From Dehalococcoidia bacterium UBA1152 (GTDB lineage Bacteria > Chloroflexota > Dehalococcoidia > Lucifugimonadales > UBA2962), in NCBI GenBank assembly GCA_002311285.1, contig DBZU01000009.1, positions 1-34,395 of the forward strand: 34,395 nt of DNA, written 5' to 3'. The notes under the pieces were generated by a model that saw only the letters and a list, made by a program, of their open reading frames with translations, searched no databases and had not been told where the DNA came from. Below are positions 7,827 to 14,832 of the stretch, one piece after another. Both the position numbers and the translations under genes were made by a program. Numbering within the stretch: the first letter of the stretch is position 1; the number at the start of each line of letters is the position of its first letter.

Positions 7827-9589
7827 TAATACCTAAATCGCTAGAATGGCGCTGGGCCATAATATATACCATTTTGATCTTAGTCACTATGGTTGGGTTA
7901 AGTGTATATTTAATTACACTAGTACAATCCGATTCCAAATCTATACTTGAAAATCAACTACAACGTCAAGCTAGTTTAATCGGTCAAGCACTAGAGCCGG
8001 ATTTAAGCCAACAGAACCAATTATTAGATAAACGAGTTAAAGCCTTATCTAAAGCCTCAAAAATTGAAATAGCTCTTATAAACACAGACGCTGAAATAGT
8101 TGCTCTATCGTCTAACAAGGCAAATTTTCAGATGACTAATTTTGAAATTCGCCAAGCTCTTGAGAATAAAACCCAGTTTTATGAAATCGAAATTGACGCA
8201 AAAGATGAAGAAAGCTATTTATACCTAACCGCTCCTATACAAGTCGATGGCAAGATATTTGGAGTGCTTCGCATAGGAGTACAAAACCCATCAAAAGATA
8301 ACGAAATCAACAGCATTATTTTAGCTGTAATGTTGTCCGCTCTTTTAGTCATAATTATTTCCTTACTTTTTGTATACAACATTGCACACACAGCTTCCGA
8401 TGTAATTAAAGCTTTTACTCAAGGAGCAAAGGAACTGTCTAAGGGTAACTTAAGTTATGAGGTTCCAGTTTTTAGAGGCCGTGAAGCAAGGGGTTTTGCC
8501 ACATCATTTAATAGGATGGCCAGGAATATGAGATCCAACGTCAGTGCTTTAGAAAGCGAACGGTCTACATTGTCAGCAGTACTGGAAACAATGAATGATG
8601 GAGTCATAGTTGCTGACGCGGAAGGCAAAATAACTTTAATTAATCCTGCAGCCCAAAAACTACTCGACATCACTCAAGGAGTTGAAGAATCTGTAACCGG
8701 AACCAGTACTGCAAAAACACTGGGCTACTTATGGGACCATGAGTTGAGAAACATGATTTTAAACACCGTAAAAAGTTCAGCCGCACACAATCAAGATATA
8801 CTGCTTCAGCCAGAAAAAACCGTTGTTAACGCCATATCGACTCCTATAAATCATTTAGGGACTAAAGCCGCTCTGCTGACTCTTAGAAACATAGCCGAAT
8901 ATCAGAATATAGAAAATACACGACGCGAGTTTGTCACTAATGTAAGTCACGAGCTCAGAAGTCCTTTAACTTCTGTAAAAGCATTAATTGAAACTCTTAT
9001 AAACGGCGCAATGGATGATAAAAAAGTATCTGAAGATTATTTGTTAAGAATTAATACAGATATCGACAGAATGAATGAACTGGTTGGAGAACTTTTAGAA
9101 CTATCCACTTTAGAAAGGGGTATTGTTCATATAGACATTTCAAAGATTAATATACATGAATTAATCGGTAATGTTGTGAACAGCTTAGACTATAAAGCCA
9201 AAGGGAAAAACATAGAGATCAATTACCCAGACCAGTCAACTAAAGTCGAGGTGTTGGCGGATAAACACAAGATCATTCAAGTATTAATAAATCTTTTAGA
9301 TAACTCTATTCGCTTTACTCCTAACGGTGGGAATATTACAGTTTCAACGGCCCAATTAGAGGATCTCGTTGAAATTTCTGTGATGGATAATGGGACTGGG
9401 ATATCTGATGAAGACCAAAAACATATATTCGAAAGGTTCTATAAAGTAGATCCTTCAAGATCGAGCTCAGGCACTGGCCTTGGACTAGCAATAGCCAAGC
9501 ATATAATCATGGCTCACGATGGGAACATAACCGTCTCAAGTCAACCTGGCAGTGGTTCTACTTTTTCCTTCCAACTCCAGAAAAATTAA
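7823..9589 (+). CDS. phoR: Membrane sensor histidine kinase, probably PhoR
   Basis: A 588-residue HAMP-PAS-HisKA-HATPase kinase that would phosphorylate the adjacent regulator. Helix 1 (about 11-33) and helix 2 (about 164-187) flank an extracytoplasmic sensor domain of about 130 residues. Next come a HAMP linker, a PAS domain from about 245 (ETMNDGVIVADAEGKITLIN), the phospho-acceptor His 376 in NVSHELRSPLTS, the N box around Asn 494, DNGTGIS (G1) and GTGLGLAIAKH (G2). This order is the PhoR/WalK/VicK plan. The start is GTG 7823 in a GTGA overlap with phoP. The gene is followed by 195 bases holding PHO-box-like repeats and then pstC, which supports PhoR over WalK. Confidence is high for the kinase, moderate for the phosphate role. 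Confidence 0.86.
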   Translation: MIIPKSLEWRWAIIYTILILVTMVGLSVYLITLVQSDSKSILENQLQRQASLIGQALEPDLSQQNQLLDKRVKALSKASKIEIALINTDAEIVALSSNKANFQMTNFEIRQALENKTQFYEIEIDAKDEESYLYLTAPIQVDGKIFGVLRIGVQNPSKDNEINSIILAVMLSALLVIIISLLFVYNIAHTASDVIKAFTQGAKELSKGNLSYEVPVFRGREARGFATSFNRMARNMRSNVSALESERSTLSAVLETMNDGVIVADAEGKITLINPAAQKLLDITQGVEESVTGTSTAKTLGYLWDHELRNMILNTVKSSAAHNQDILLQPEKTVVNAISTPINHLGTKAALLTLRNIAEYQNIENTRREFVTNVSHELRSPLTSVKALIETLINGAMDDKKVSEDYLLRINTDIDRMNELVGELLELSTLERGIVHIDISKINIHELIGNVVNSLDYKAKGKNIEINYPDQSTKVEVLADKHKIIQVLINLLDNSIRFTPNGGNITVSTAQLEDLVEISVMDNGTGISDEDQKHIFERFYKVDPSRSSSGTGLGLAIAKHIIMAHDGNITVSSQPGSGSTFSFQLQKN

Positions 9590-9597
9590 ACAAGAGG

Positions 9598-9660
9598 TTA
9601 ACACTTCTTTAACAGAAATTTAATATTACATTAATCGGCTAAACATAAAGTCAATATACT
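9598..9660 (+). promoter_or_regulatory. Tandem PHO-box-like repeats and promoter of pstCAB-phoU
   Basis: Four hexamers occur in strict 11-base register: TTAACA (9598-9603), TTAACA (9609-9614), TTAATA (9620-9625) and TTAATC (9631-9636), each separated by 5 bases. This is the layout of the Bacillus subtilis PhoP box (TTAACA-like repeats about 11 bases apart, so on one DNA face). A TATACT -10 box follows at 9655-9660, 18 bases after the last repeat, with no good -35 box, as expected for a promoter that needs phosphorylated PhoP. It lies directly after phoR and 125 bases before pstC. Confidence 0.78.
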
Positions 9661-9686
9661 CTCTAACTATATTCGGAAATAAATAT

Positions 9687-9716
9687 ACTAAAAGCAGAAC
9701 ACCGTCTGCTTTTAGT
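9687..9716 (+). promoter_or_regulatory. Perfect 11-bp inverted repeat in the pst leader
   Basis: ACTAAAAGCAG (9687-9697) is exactly complementary to CTGCTTTTAGT (9706-9716) around an 8-base loop. It falls 27 bases after the presumed -10 box and 69 bases before the pstC start, so it would form a hairpin in the 5' leader. No run of T follows, so it is not a standard terminator. It could be a leader stability element, an attenuator or a regulator site. Confidence 0.5.
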
Positions 9717-9784
9717 TGTACAAATTTTAAGATCAATGAGGCCCTGAAGAACGAATTAATCAAAATCCGACACAATGAAGGAAA

Positions 9785-10717
9785 TTGCAAACAGATAAAG
9801 ATTTAAAAGTCAGATCGGCCCTCTTTAAACGTGGTTTTGGATCTAATATTGAAGGTAAAGCCATTAAATGGGTTTTACTTGCATGTGCTCTGTTATCAGT
9901 TTTAACCACTATTGGCATCGTGGTCACTTTAGTGGTGCAGGGCTGGAACTTCTTCATGGAAATTTCTTTATGGGATTTCTTAACTGGAACTCGATGGTCT
10001 CCCATACTCAAGCCTAGGTCACATGGAGTCCTCCCACTTGTCAGTGGCACCATGTTAGTTTCAGTAATTGCTATACTTTTCGCGGCTCCGGTCGGACTCG
10101 GGGCAGCGATTTATTTGTCTGAATATGCTGCAGATAGAGTACGAAGGATAGTAAAACCGGTATTAGAAGTATTGGCCGGCGTACCAACTATAGTCTACGG
10201 GTATTTCGCCCTAACCTTTGTTACTCCGTATCTGCAAAAAATTATTCCTAACCTGATCGTATTTAATGCTTTAAGCGCAGGCCTAGTAATGGGAATAATG
10301 ATAATACCAATGGTTTCATCTCTAAGTGAAGATGCGATGATGGCAGTTCCTCGATCACTAAGAAATGGAGCTTATGCACTTGGGGCAACCAGATTTGAAG
10401 TGGCCTTAAGAGTAGTAGTTCCAGCGGCTTTATCCGGAATAGTAGCTTCTTTTATTTTGGCTATATCAAGAGCTATAGGTGAAACTATGCTGGTTACTAT
10501 TGCTGCTGGAGCAACACCTAGATTGACAGCTAACCCTCTTGAGAGTATTCAAACAATGACTGCATATATTGTTCAACTAAGTTTGGGCGAGGCGCCTTTT
10601 GGATCAATAGAATACAATACTATTTTCGCTGTTGGGCTTTTATTATTTTTTATTACTTTATTTATGAACTTAATTGGTAGTCTGATTGTGAATAAATGGC
10701 GGCAAAAATATGAATAG
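9785..10717 (+). CDS. pstC: Phosphate ABC transporter permease PstC
   Basis: One of the two membrane subunits of the high-affinity phosphate importer. It is 310 residues long with about six hydrophobic helices, and has the family segments PVGLGAAIYLSEYA (periplasmic side after helix 2) and the coupling region around AVPRSLRNGAYALGATRFE, then ISRAIGETM, which is typical of PstC/PstA. The only usable start is TTG 9785: an in-frame TGA ends at 9778. AAGGA (9778-9782) is only 2 bases from the TTG, an awkwardly short spacing, so a downstream non-standard start is possible. It overlaps pstA by 8 bases. It is the first gene after the PHO-box promoter; the normal pstS gene is absent between the promoter and pstC. 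Confidence 0.93.
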   Translation: MQTDKDLKVRSALFKRGFGSNIEGKAIKWVLLACALLSVLTTIGIVVTLVVQGWNFFMEISLWDFLTGTRWSPILKPRSHGVLPLVSGTMLVSVIAILFAAPVGLGAAIYLSEYAADRVRRIVKPVLEVLAGVPTIVYGYFALTFVTPYLQKIIPNLIVFNALSAGLVMGIMIIPMVSSLSEDAMMAVPRSLRNGAYALGATRFEVALRVVVPAALSGIVASFILAISRAIGETMLVTIAAGATPRLTANPLESIQTMTAYIVQLSLGEAPFGSIEYNTIFAVGLLLFFITLFMNLIGSLIVNKWRQKYE

Positions 10718-11597
10718 CCCGATTGGAATTGAGCACTTCTCTCCCAAACTCAACCGCCGCAAGAGATTTGGGCAATTTATCTACTTATTATTATTATCGT
10801 GCGTACTAATAGGTATCATGGGCTTATTACTTCTATTAGTACGAATCTTATTCGATGGCATAGATTGGCTCAGCTGGCATTTCCTAACTAACTTTCCTTC
10901 AAGGCACCCAGAAATAGCTGGAATGAAATCGGCTATATTCGGGACTATCTGGACCATAGGTTTAACCGGAATTTTCACAGTACCAATCGGAATTGGCGCG
11001 GCAATCTATTTGGAGGAATATTCTCCAAAAAATTGGTTTACTCAAATTGTTGAAATAAACATTTCCAATTTAGCAGGGGTTCCATCCATCGTATACGGTC
11101 TGTTAGGACTAGCTCTATTTGTTCAATGGATGTCGATCGGAAGGACCGTTTTAGCCGGCGCTCTGACACTCGCACTACTTGTACTTCCAATCGTGATATT
11201 GGCATCACGTGAAGCAATCAGAGCAGTACCAGACTCCTATCGACAAGCCTCTTACGCTCTAGGAGCTACTAAGTGGCAAACCCAAAAATCGGTTGTTTTG
11301 CCGATAGCAATGCCAAGTGTTCTGACCGGCGTGATACTAGCTCTTTCTAGAGCAATAGGTGAAGCGGCACCTATAATCGCAATCAGTGCTCTAGTTTACT
11401 TGACATTCATACCTACAAATCCTTTATCCAGATTCACTGTAATGCCGATCCAGATTTTCAACTGGGTGTCTCGACCCCAAGATGAATTTCGCGGCCTTGC
11501 AGCAGCAGGAATCATTATCCTGTTAATTATATTGCTAGGAATGAACTCTTTTGCCATATACTTCAGAAATCGTTATCAAAAACAATCGGAAGAATAA
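10710..11597 (+). CDS. pstA: Phosphate ABC transporter permease PstA
   Basis: Second permease of the phosphate importer, 295 residues and about six helices. The segments PIGIGAAIYLEEYSP, NLAGVPSIVYGLLGL and AVPDSYRQASYALGATKWQ (coupling helix) are diagnostic for PstA, with ALSRAIGEAAPI near helix 5. The ATG at 10710 overlaps the end of pstC by 8 bases, so the two subunits are translationally coupled, as fits a 1:1 complex. Only 2 bases separate it from pstB. It pairs with PstC to form the channel driven by PstB. The call is secure; a molybdate or sulfate permease would lack the NLAGVPSIVYG region. Confidence 0.94.
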   Translation: MNSPIGIEHFSPKLNRRKRFGQFIYLLLLSCVLIGIMGLLLLLVRILFDGIDWLSWHFLTNFPSRHPEIAGMKSAIFGTIWTIGLTGIFTVPIGIGAAIYLEEYSPKNWFTQIVEINISNLAGVPSIVYGLLGLALFVQWMSIGRTVLAGALTLALLVLPIVILASREAIRAVPDSYRQASYALGATKWQTQKSVVLPIAMPSVLTGVILALSRAIGEAAPIIAISALVYLTFIPTNPLSRFTVMPIQIFNWVSRPQDEFRGLAAAGIIILLIILLGMNSFAIYFRNRYQKQSEE

Positions 11598-11599
11598 CT

Positions 11600-12412
11600 A
11601 TGAACAGGGAAAACGAATTGACAAAAACAAATAACTCTCAATCAAATGACCAAGTGATCCTGAGTACTCGGGATTTGAACGTTTACTACGGAACCTTCAG
11701 GGCAATAAAAGATATTAATTTAGAAGTCAAAAAAAACCAGGTTTTAGCTTTAATTGGACCATCTGGGTGCGGCAAAAGTACAGTTCTGAGGTGTTTCAAC
11801 CGTATGAACGACCTTATCATGTCGGCAAAAGTCGAGGGTTCAGTTCTTTATAACGGTAATAATCTGTATTCTCCCGATGTAGATGCAGCCGAAATAAGGT
11901 CACGAATCGGTATGGTATTTCAAAAACCCAATCCCTTTCCAAAATCAATTTATGACAACGTAGCATTTGGTCTGAAAATAAATGGTTATCAAGGTGATAT
12001 TGAGGAAGCAGTTGAAAGATCATTGAAACGGGCAGCTCTATGGAACGAAGTGAAGGACCGCTTGAAAGACAATGGGTTGACATTATCTGGCGGCCAACAA
12101 CAACGTTTATGTATAGCTCGTGCATTAGCCATAGAGCCTGACATCATTTTAATGGATGAGCCCTGTTCATCCCTTGATCCAATCGCTACATTAGCGATTG
12201 AAGAATTAATAAGAGATCTAATCTCAAAATACACGATAATTATTGTTACCCACAATATGCAACAAGCCGCTAGGGTGTCAGATGAAACTGCTTTCCTAAT
12301 GGTAGGAGAAGACCGTGCTGGATACCTAGTTGAAACTGGAGATACGCAACAAATTCTCACTAACCCTAAAGAAGAACGAACCGAGGCATATATAACAGGC
12401 AGATTCAGCTAA
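11600..12412 (+). CDS. pstB: Phosphate ABC transporter ATP-binding protein PstB
   Basis: Cytoplasmic ATPase of the phosphate importer, 270 residues. Walker A is GPSGCGKS (53-60), followed by the PstB-specific TVLRCFNRMNDLI; the Q loop lies in MVFQKPNPFPKSIYDNVAFG; the signature is LSGGQQQRLCIARALA (162-177); Walker B with D-loop is ILMDEPCSSLDPIAT (183-197); and the switch His is in VTHNMQQA. The combination FNRMNDL plus FQKPNPFP is exclusive to PstB. The first 20 residues are a polar extension ahead of the usual start. It lies 2 bases after pstA. An 86-base gap to phoU contains a weak hairpin (AATCAC 12429-12434 with GTGATT 12444-12449). Confidence 0.96.
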   Translation: MNRENELTKTNNSQSNDQVILSTRDLNVYYGTFRAIKDINLEVKKNQVLALIGPSGCGKSTVLRCFNRMNDLIMSAKVEGSVLYNGNNLYSPDVDAAEIRSRIGMVFQKPNPFPKSIYDNVAFGLKINGYQGDIEEAVERSLKRAALWNEVKDRLKDNGLTLSGGQQQRLCIARALAIEPDIILMDEPCSSLDPIATLAIEELIRDLISKYTIIIVTHNMQQAARVSDETAFLMVGEDRAGYLVETGDTQQILTNPKEERTEAYITGRFS

Positions 12413-12498
12413 GGCGATTTAGTTTTTGAATCACAGAACCTCGGTGATTAATAATTTTCCAATAGCTGATCCAGTTAAATATAAATAAGGAGGAAATC

Positions 12499-13167
12499 AT
12501 GGCAAGAACAGATTTTGATAGAGAGCTAACTAGCCTAATGGATGAACTATTGTTACTAGGCAGTATGGTCCGGAAGTCAGTTTTGAAATCTTTAGTTGCT
12601 CTAAAAACACGTGATCTTGCACTATCAAAGAAAGTTATAGACGATGATGACTTGATTGACCAGAAAGCGGTTGAAATTGAGGACAAATGTATTCATCTAA
12701 TGGCAACTCAACAACCATTAGCTGGAGACCTGAGAACCGTAATAACCGTTTTACATGTGGCAAGCGAATTAGAAAGAATGGGTGACTATGCTGAAGGAAT
12801 AGGAAAAATCGGCTTGAAAATCGGCACAGACCAGTTGCTAAAACCGTTAATAGATATACCTCGAATTGGAAAATTAGCCAGCAATATGCTTAAAAAAGCC
12901 TTAGAAACACTTGTAGCAAGAGATACTGAGGGAGCAAAAGCGGTAATAGAATCAGATGATGAAGTAGACGCATTGTACAATCAAATCTACCGTGAGTTAC
13001 TTTTGTACATGATCGAAGATCCGAAGACAATCAAAAAGGCAACCTATTTACTTTGGGTCGCACATGACCTTGAGCGTATCGCAGACCGTGCCACAAATAT
13101 TTCTGAACGAACAATATTCATGGTGGCTGGCATAAAGTATGAACTTTATGGACTTGAAGAAAACTAG
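12499..13167 (+). CDS. phoU: Phosphate-specific transport regulator PhoU
   Basis: An all-helical cytoplasmic protein of 222 residues made of two three-helix PhoU repeats. Each repeat has the metal-binding E/DxxxD pattern: ELERMGDYAEGI near residue 95 and DLERIADRATNI near residue 198. In known systems PhoU bridges the Pst importer and PhoR and keeps the PHO response off when phosphate is plentiful. The ATG at 12499 has a strong AAGGAGG ribosome-binding site in the preceding 15 bases. It closes the pst operon; I see no convincing terminator after it. Confidence 0.95.
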   Translation: MARTDFDRELTSLMDELLLLGSMVRKSVLKSLVALKTRDLALSKKVIDDDDLIDQKAVEIEDKCIHLMATQQPLAGDLRTVITVLHVASELERMGDYAEGIGKIGLKIGTDQLLKPLIDIPRIGKLASNMLKKALETLVARDTEGAKAVIESDDEVDALYNQIYRELLLYMIEDPKTIKKATYLLWVAHDLERIADRATNISERTIFMVAGIKYELYGLEEN

Positions 13168-13245
13168 TCCGCCTACTCCTTAGCTACAATAAAAAGAGCG
13201 GTAAAAACAGATAACAGTAGCGGATCATTGTATTTCAATACTTAA

Positions 13246-13422
13246 TTAGTTTGATATCTTTTTCAATAGGTTGAGACAAAACTGTAGTATGGAATTAGCC
13301 GAATTTTTGCCCAGTTGGCCAAATGACAGGTGCGGCCATATGCCTGCCCGTTTTTTATTGACACATTCTACACACGTACAAGTAGGTGGATGTCCATCGT
13401 AATACCAGTTTGTTCGGCTCAT
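13246..13422 (-). CDS. Small conserved-looking protein with HPPTCTCxxC motif
   Basis: A 58-residue reading frame on the minus strand starting at an ATG (13422); a TTG four codons earlier (13434) is the alternative. Near the N-terminus is DGHPPTCTCVECVNKKRAG, with three Cys (CxCxxC) preceded by His-Pro-Pro. The rest is a short Gly/Leu-rich tail. The spacing suggests a small metal or redox site. I recall similar HPPTCTCxxC tails in Chloroflexota proteins but cannot verify this here. It lies between the 3' end of phoU (opposite strand) and two tRNA-Arg genes transcribed in the same direction. The ribosome-binding site is weak. It may be a real small gene or a remnant of the C-terminus of a larger protein. 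Confidence 0.45.
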   Translation of the reverse strand: MSRTNWYYDGHPPTCTCVECVNKKRAGIWPHLSFGQLGKNSANSILQFCLNLLKKISN

Positions 13423-13504
13423 TGTGTAACTCAAGATCTCTTTTTTTAAGATTTACAATATTTTAACGGCTTATTGCACAACTAATAAACTCAAATCTAA
13501 GTCG

Positions 13505-13577
13505 CGCCCCCGGTGCGACTCGAACGCACGACACCAGGTTTAGGAAACCTGTGCTCTATCCTCTGAGCTACGGGGGC
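13505..13577 (-). tRNA. tRNA-Arg (anticodon CCT)
   Basis: A complete 73-base cloverleaf on the minus strand. The acceptor stem is GCCCCCG/CGGGGGC with discriminator G, the D stem GCTC/GAGC, the anticodon stem CAGGT/ACCTG with loop TTCCTAA (anticodon CCT), and the T stem GTGCG/CGCAC with loop TTCGAGT. All stems pair perfectly. It reads AGG codons. CCA is not encoded. It is the downstream member of a tandem pair of arginine tRNAs. Confidence 0.96.
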
Positions 13578-13685
13578 AGAAAGGCTAATTTTAAACTAAA
13601 GAGGCTTTATAGAGAATCATTGATCAAAACTATAATTTCTAAAATTTGCTCTTAGACTACCAATTAACTGAGGAATAGTTAAAAG

Positions 13686-13757
13686 TACCCCCGGTGGGAT
13701 TCGAACCCACGCTTCTGGCTCCGGAGGCCAGCACTCTATCCTCTGAGCTACGGGGGC
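13686..13757 (-). tRNA. tRNA-Arg (anticodon CCG)
   Basis: A complete 72-base cloverleaf on the minus strand. The acceptor stem is GCCCCCG/CGGGGGT with one terminal G-U pair and discriminator A, the D stem GCTC/GAGT, the anticodon stem CTGGC/GCCAG with loop CTCCGGA (anticodon CCG), and the T stem GTGGG/CCCAC with loop TTCGAAT. It reads CGG codons. Its 5' part is almost the same as that of the neighbouring tRNA-Arg(CCT), which suggests an old duplication. The two genes are 108 bases apart and probably cotranscribed. Confidence 0.96.
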
Positions 13758-14121
13758 TTATAAAAAGCATCTCTTAATTCTAAAATATCAATCGTTTGCT
13801 CAGTGGGATTTAGATCTTGGAAACCAGTTTATCATTAGATTTATATTGCTCAAACGCAACCAGAAAAACAGCAAATTAGACTTGCGAGGTGTTAAAAACC
13901 GTTAGTACTTGAATCAACGGATCCTAAAGGGCTTGACATCCAAGTGGAACGGTTACTAAGATTGGGCTGCCGGAACCTAAATATTACTAATATAAATAGT
14001 TAATTTGGCGCGTCAATTTAAGACGTTTCAATTGGGACAAGGCTGTTGCATGTGATTTAATATGCGGTGTTATGTATAATATATTAAAATATAAATCAAA
14101 TTTTTCGATCCGGGGGGTCAA
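13758..14121. other. 364-base intergenic region with candidate promoters
   Basis: No gene is visible between tRNA-Arg(CCG) and the first collagen-like gene. A perfect TTGACA (13933-13938) stands 18 bases before TAAGAT (13957-13962), a plausible sigma-70 promoter pointing right. A second -10-like TATAAT lies at 14075-14080, 42 bases before the ATG, without a clear -35 box. Short inverted repeats (CCGTT/AACGG near 13900-13920, CGTC/GACG near 14010-14025) may be regulator sites. A small RNA starting near 13970 cannot be excluded. Confidence 0.4.
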
Positions 14122-14685
14122 ATGAAAAAGCTCATTAGTGGTAAGGGCGCTACCCTAGCCCTGATAGTTTCCAGTCTAGCAATAATAGCCTTAGTGGCTT
14201 GTGTACCAGGTCCTGATGGACCTCAAGGGCCCGCTGGTCATCCTGGTTCACAAGGAACATCAGGCATAGATGGCGGTGACGGATCTTCAGGTTCACAAGG
14301 TATACAAGGCATACAAGGCAAACAAGGAGCCAGGGGTGCTTCAGGACCTCCAGGAAATCCAGGTTCGGATGGAACATCAGGTACAGATGGTGCTGATGGA
14401 GAAGACGGAAGGGATGGCCGAGACGCAGTGAATGGAGTTGCTAGTATTGTAGCCACTCAAGCAACAGGCGGTACAGCTACTGTATTTGGTTCTGGATTTA
14501 AGCTTGGTGAAGCAATAAACCTAATGGCTGACGACGTTCTGCTCGGTAGTCAATTTGCAAACGTAGATGGCTCGTTCCAAGCAGAGATAGACGTTAGTGC
14601 TTTATCTGATGGTCTTTATACACTTTGGGCTAATGGCACAAAGAAAACTACGGCAACTGCACCGTTACTCGTAGGAAGTAAGTAA
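14122..14685 (+). CDS. Collagen-like surface lipoprotein, short form
   Basis: A 187-residue exported protein. It has a basic N-terminus, a hydrophobic signal and the lipobox LVAC with lipid-attachment Cys 27. Residues from about 29 to 105 are about 25 Gly-X-Y triplets (for example GPDGPQGPAG and GIQGIQGKQGARG), predicted to form a collagen triple helix on the outside of the cell. The C-terminal part (about 108-187) is a small beta-rich domain with VFGSGFKLGE, then NVDGSFQAEI and DGLYTLWANG, also found twice in the next gene. GGGGGG just before the ATG is the ribosome-binding site, and a strong terminator follows 27 bases after the stop. The function is probably surface structure or adhesion, inferred from architecture only. 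Confidence 0.85.
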   Translation: MKKLISGKGATLALIVSSLAIIALVACVPGPDGPQGPAGHPGSQGTSGIDGGDGSSGSQGIQGIQGKQGARGASGPPGNPGSDGTSGTDGADGEDGRDGRDAVNGVASIVATQATGGTATVFGSGFKLGEAINLMADDVLLGSQFANVDGSFQAEIDVSALSDGLYTLWANGTKKTTATAPLLVGSK

Positions 14686-14712
14686 GAAAACCATCAAACT
14701 TTAAAATAAACT

Positions 14713-14748
14713 AAAAGGCCTCGGAAGCATGTGTTTCCGAGGCCTTTT
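14713..14748 (+). terminator. Strong rho-independent terminator
   Basis: A 14-bp perfect hairpin: AAAAGGCCTCGGAA (14713-14726) pairs with TTCCGAGGCCTTTT (14735-14748) around an 8-base loop, and the right arm ends in a T run. It lies 27 bases after the first collagen-like gene and separates it from the second. The reverse strand also has T residues flanking the stem, so it may work in both directions. Confidence 0.92.
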
Positions 14749-14832
14749 GTTATTTATGGCAAAAACATCACCTAAACTCCCCTTCCAATAACAGCCCTTT
14801 AAGCCACAAAATTTAGAGTATGAGGTGAATCC

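Noticed and set aside
14200..14430. Tandem short repeats considered as CRISPR or VNTR
   Set aside because: The period is 9 bases or its multiples in coding frame (Gly-X-Y); there are no identical repeats with unique spacers.
14150..14456. Minus-strand frames opposite the collagen-like region
   Set aside because: They arise from the repetitive Gly-X-Y coding sequence; the translated composition is low-complexity and has no start signal.
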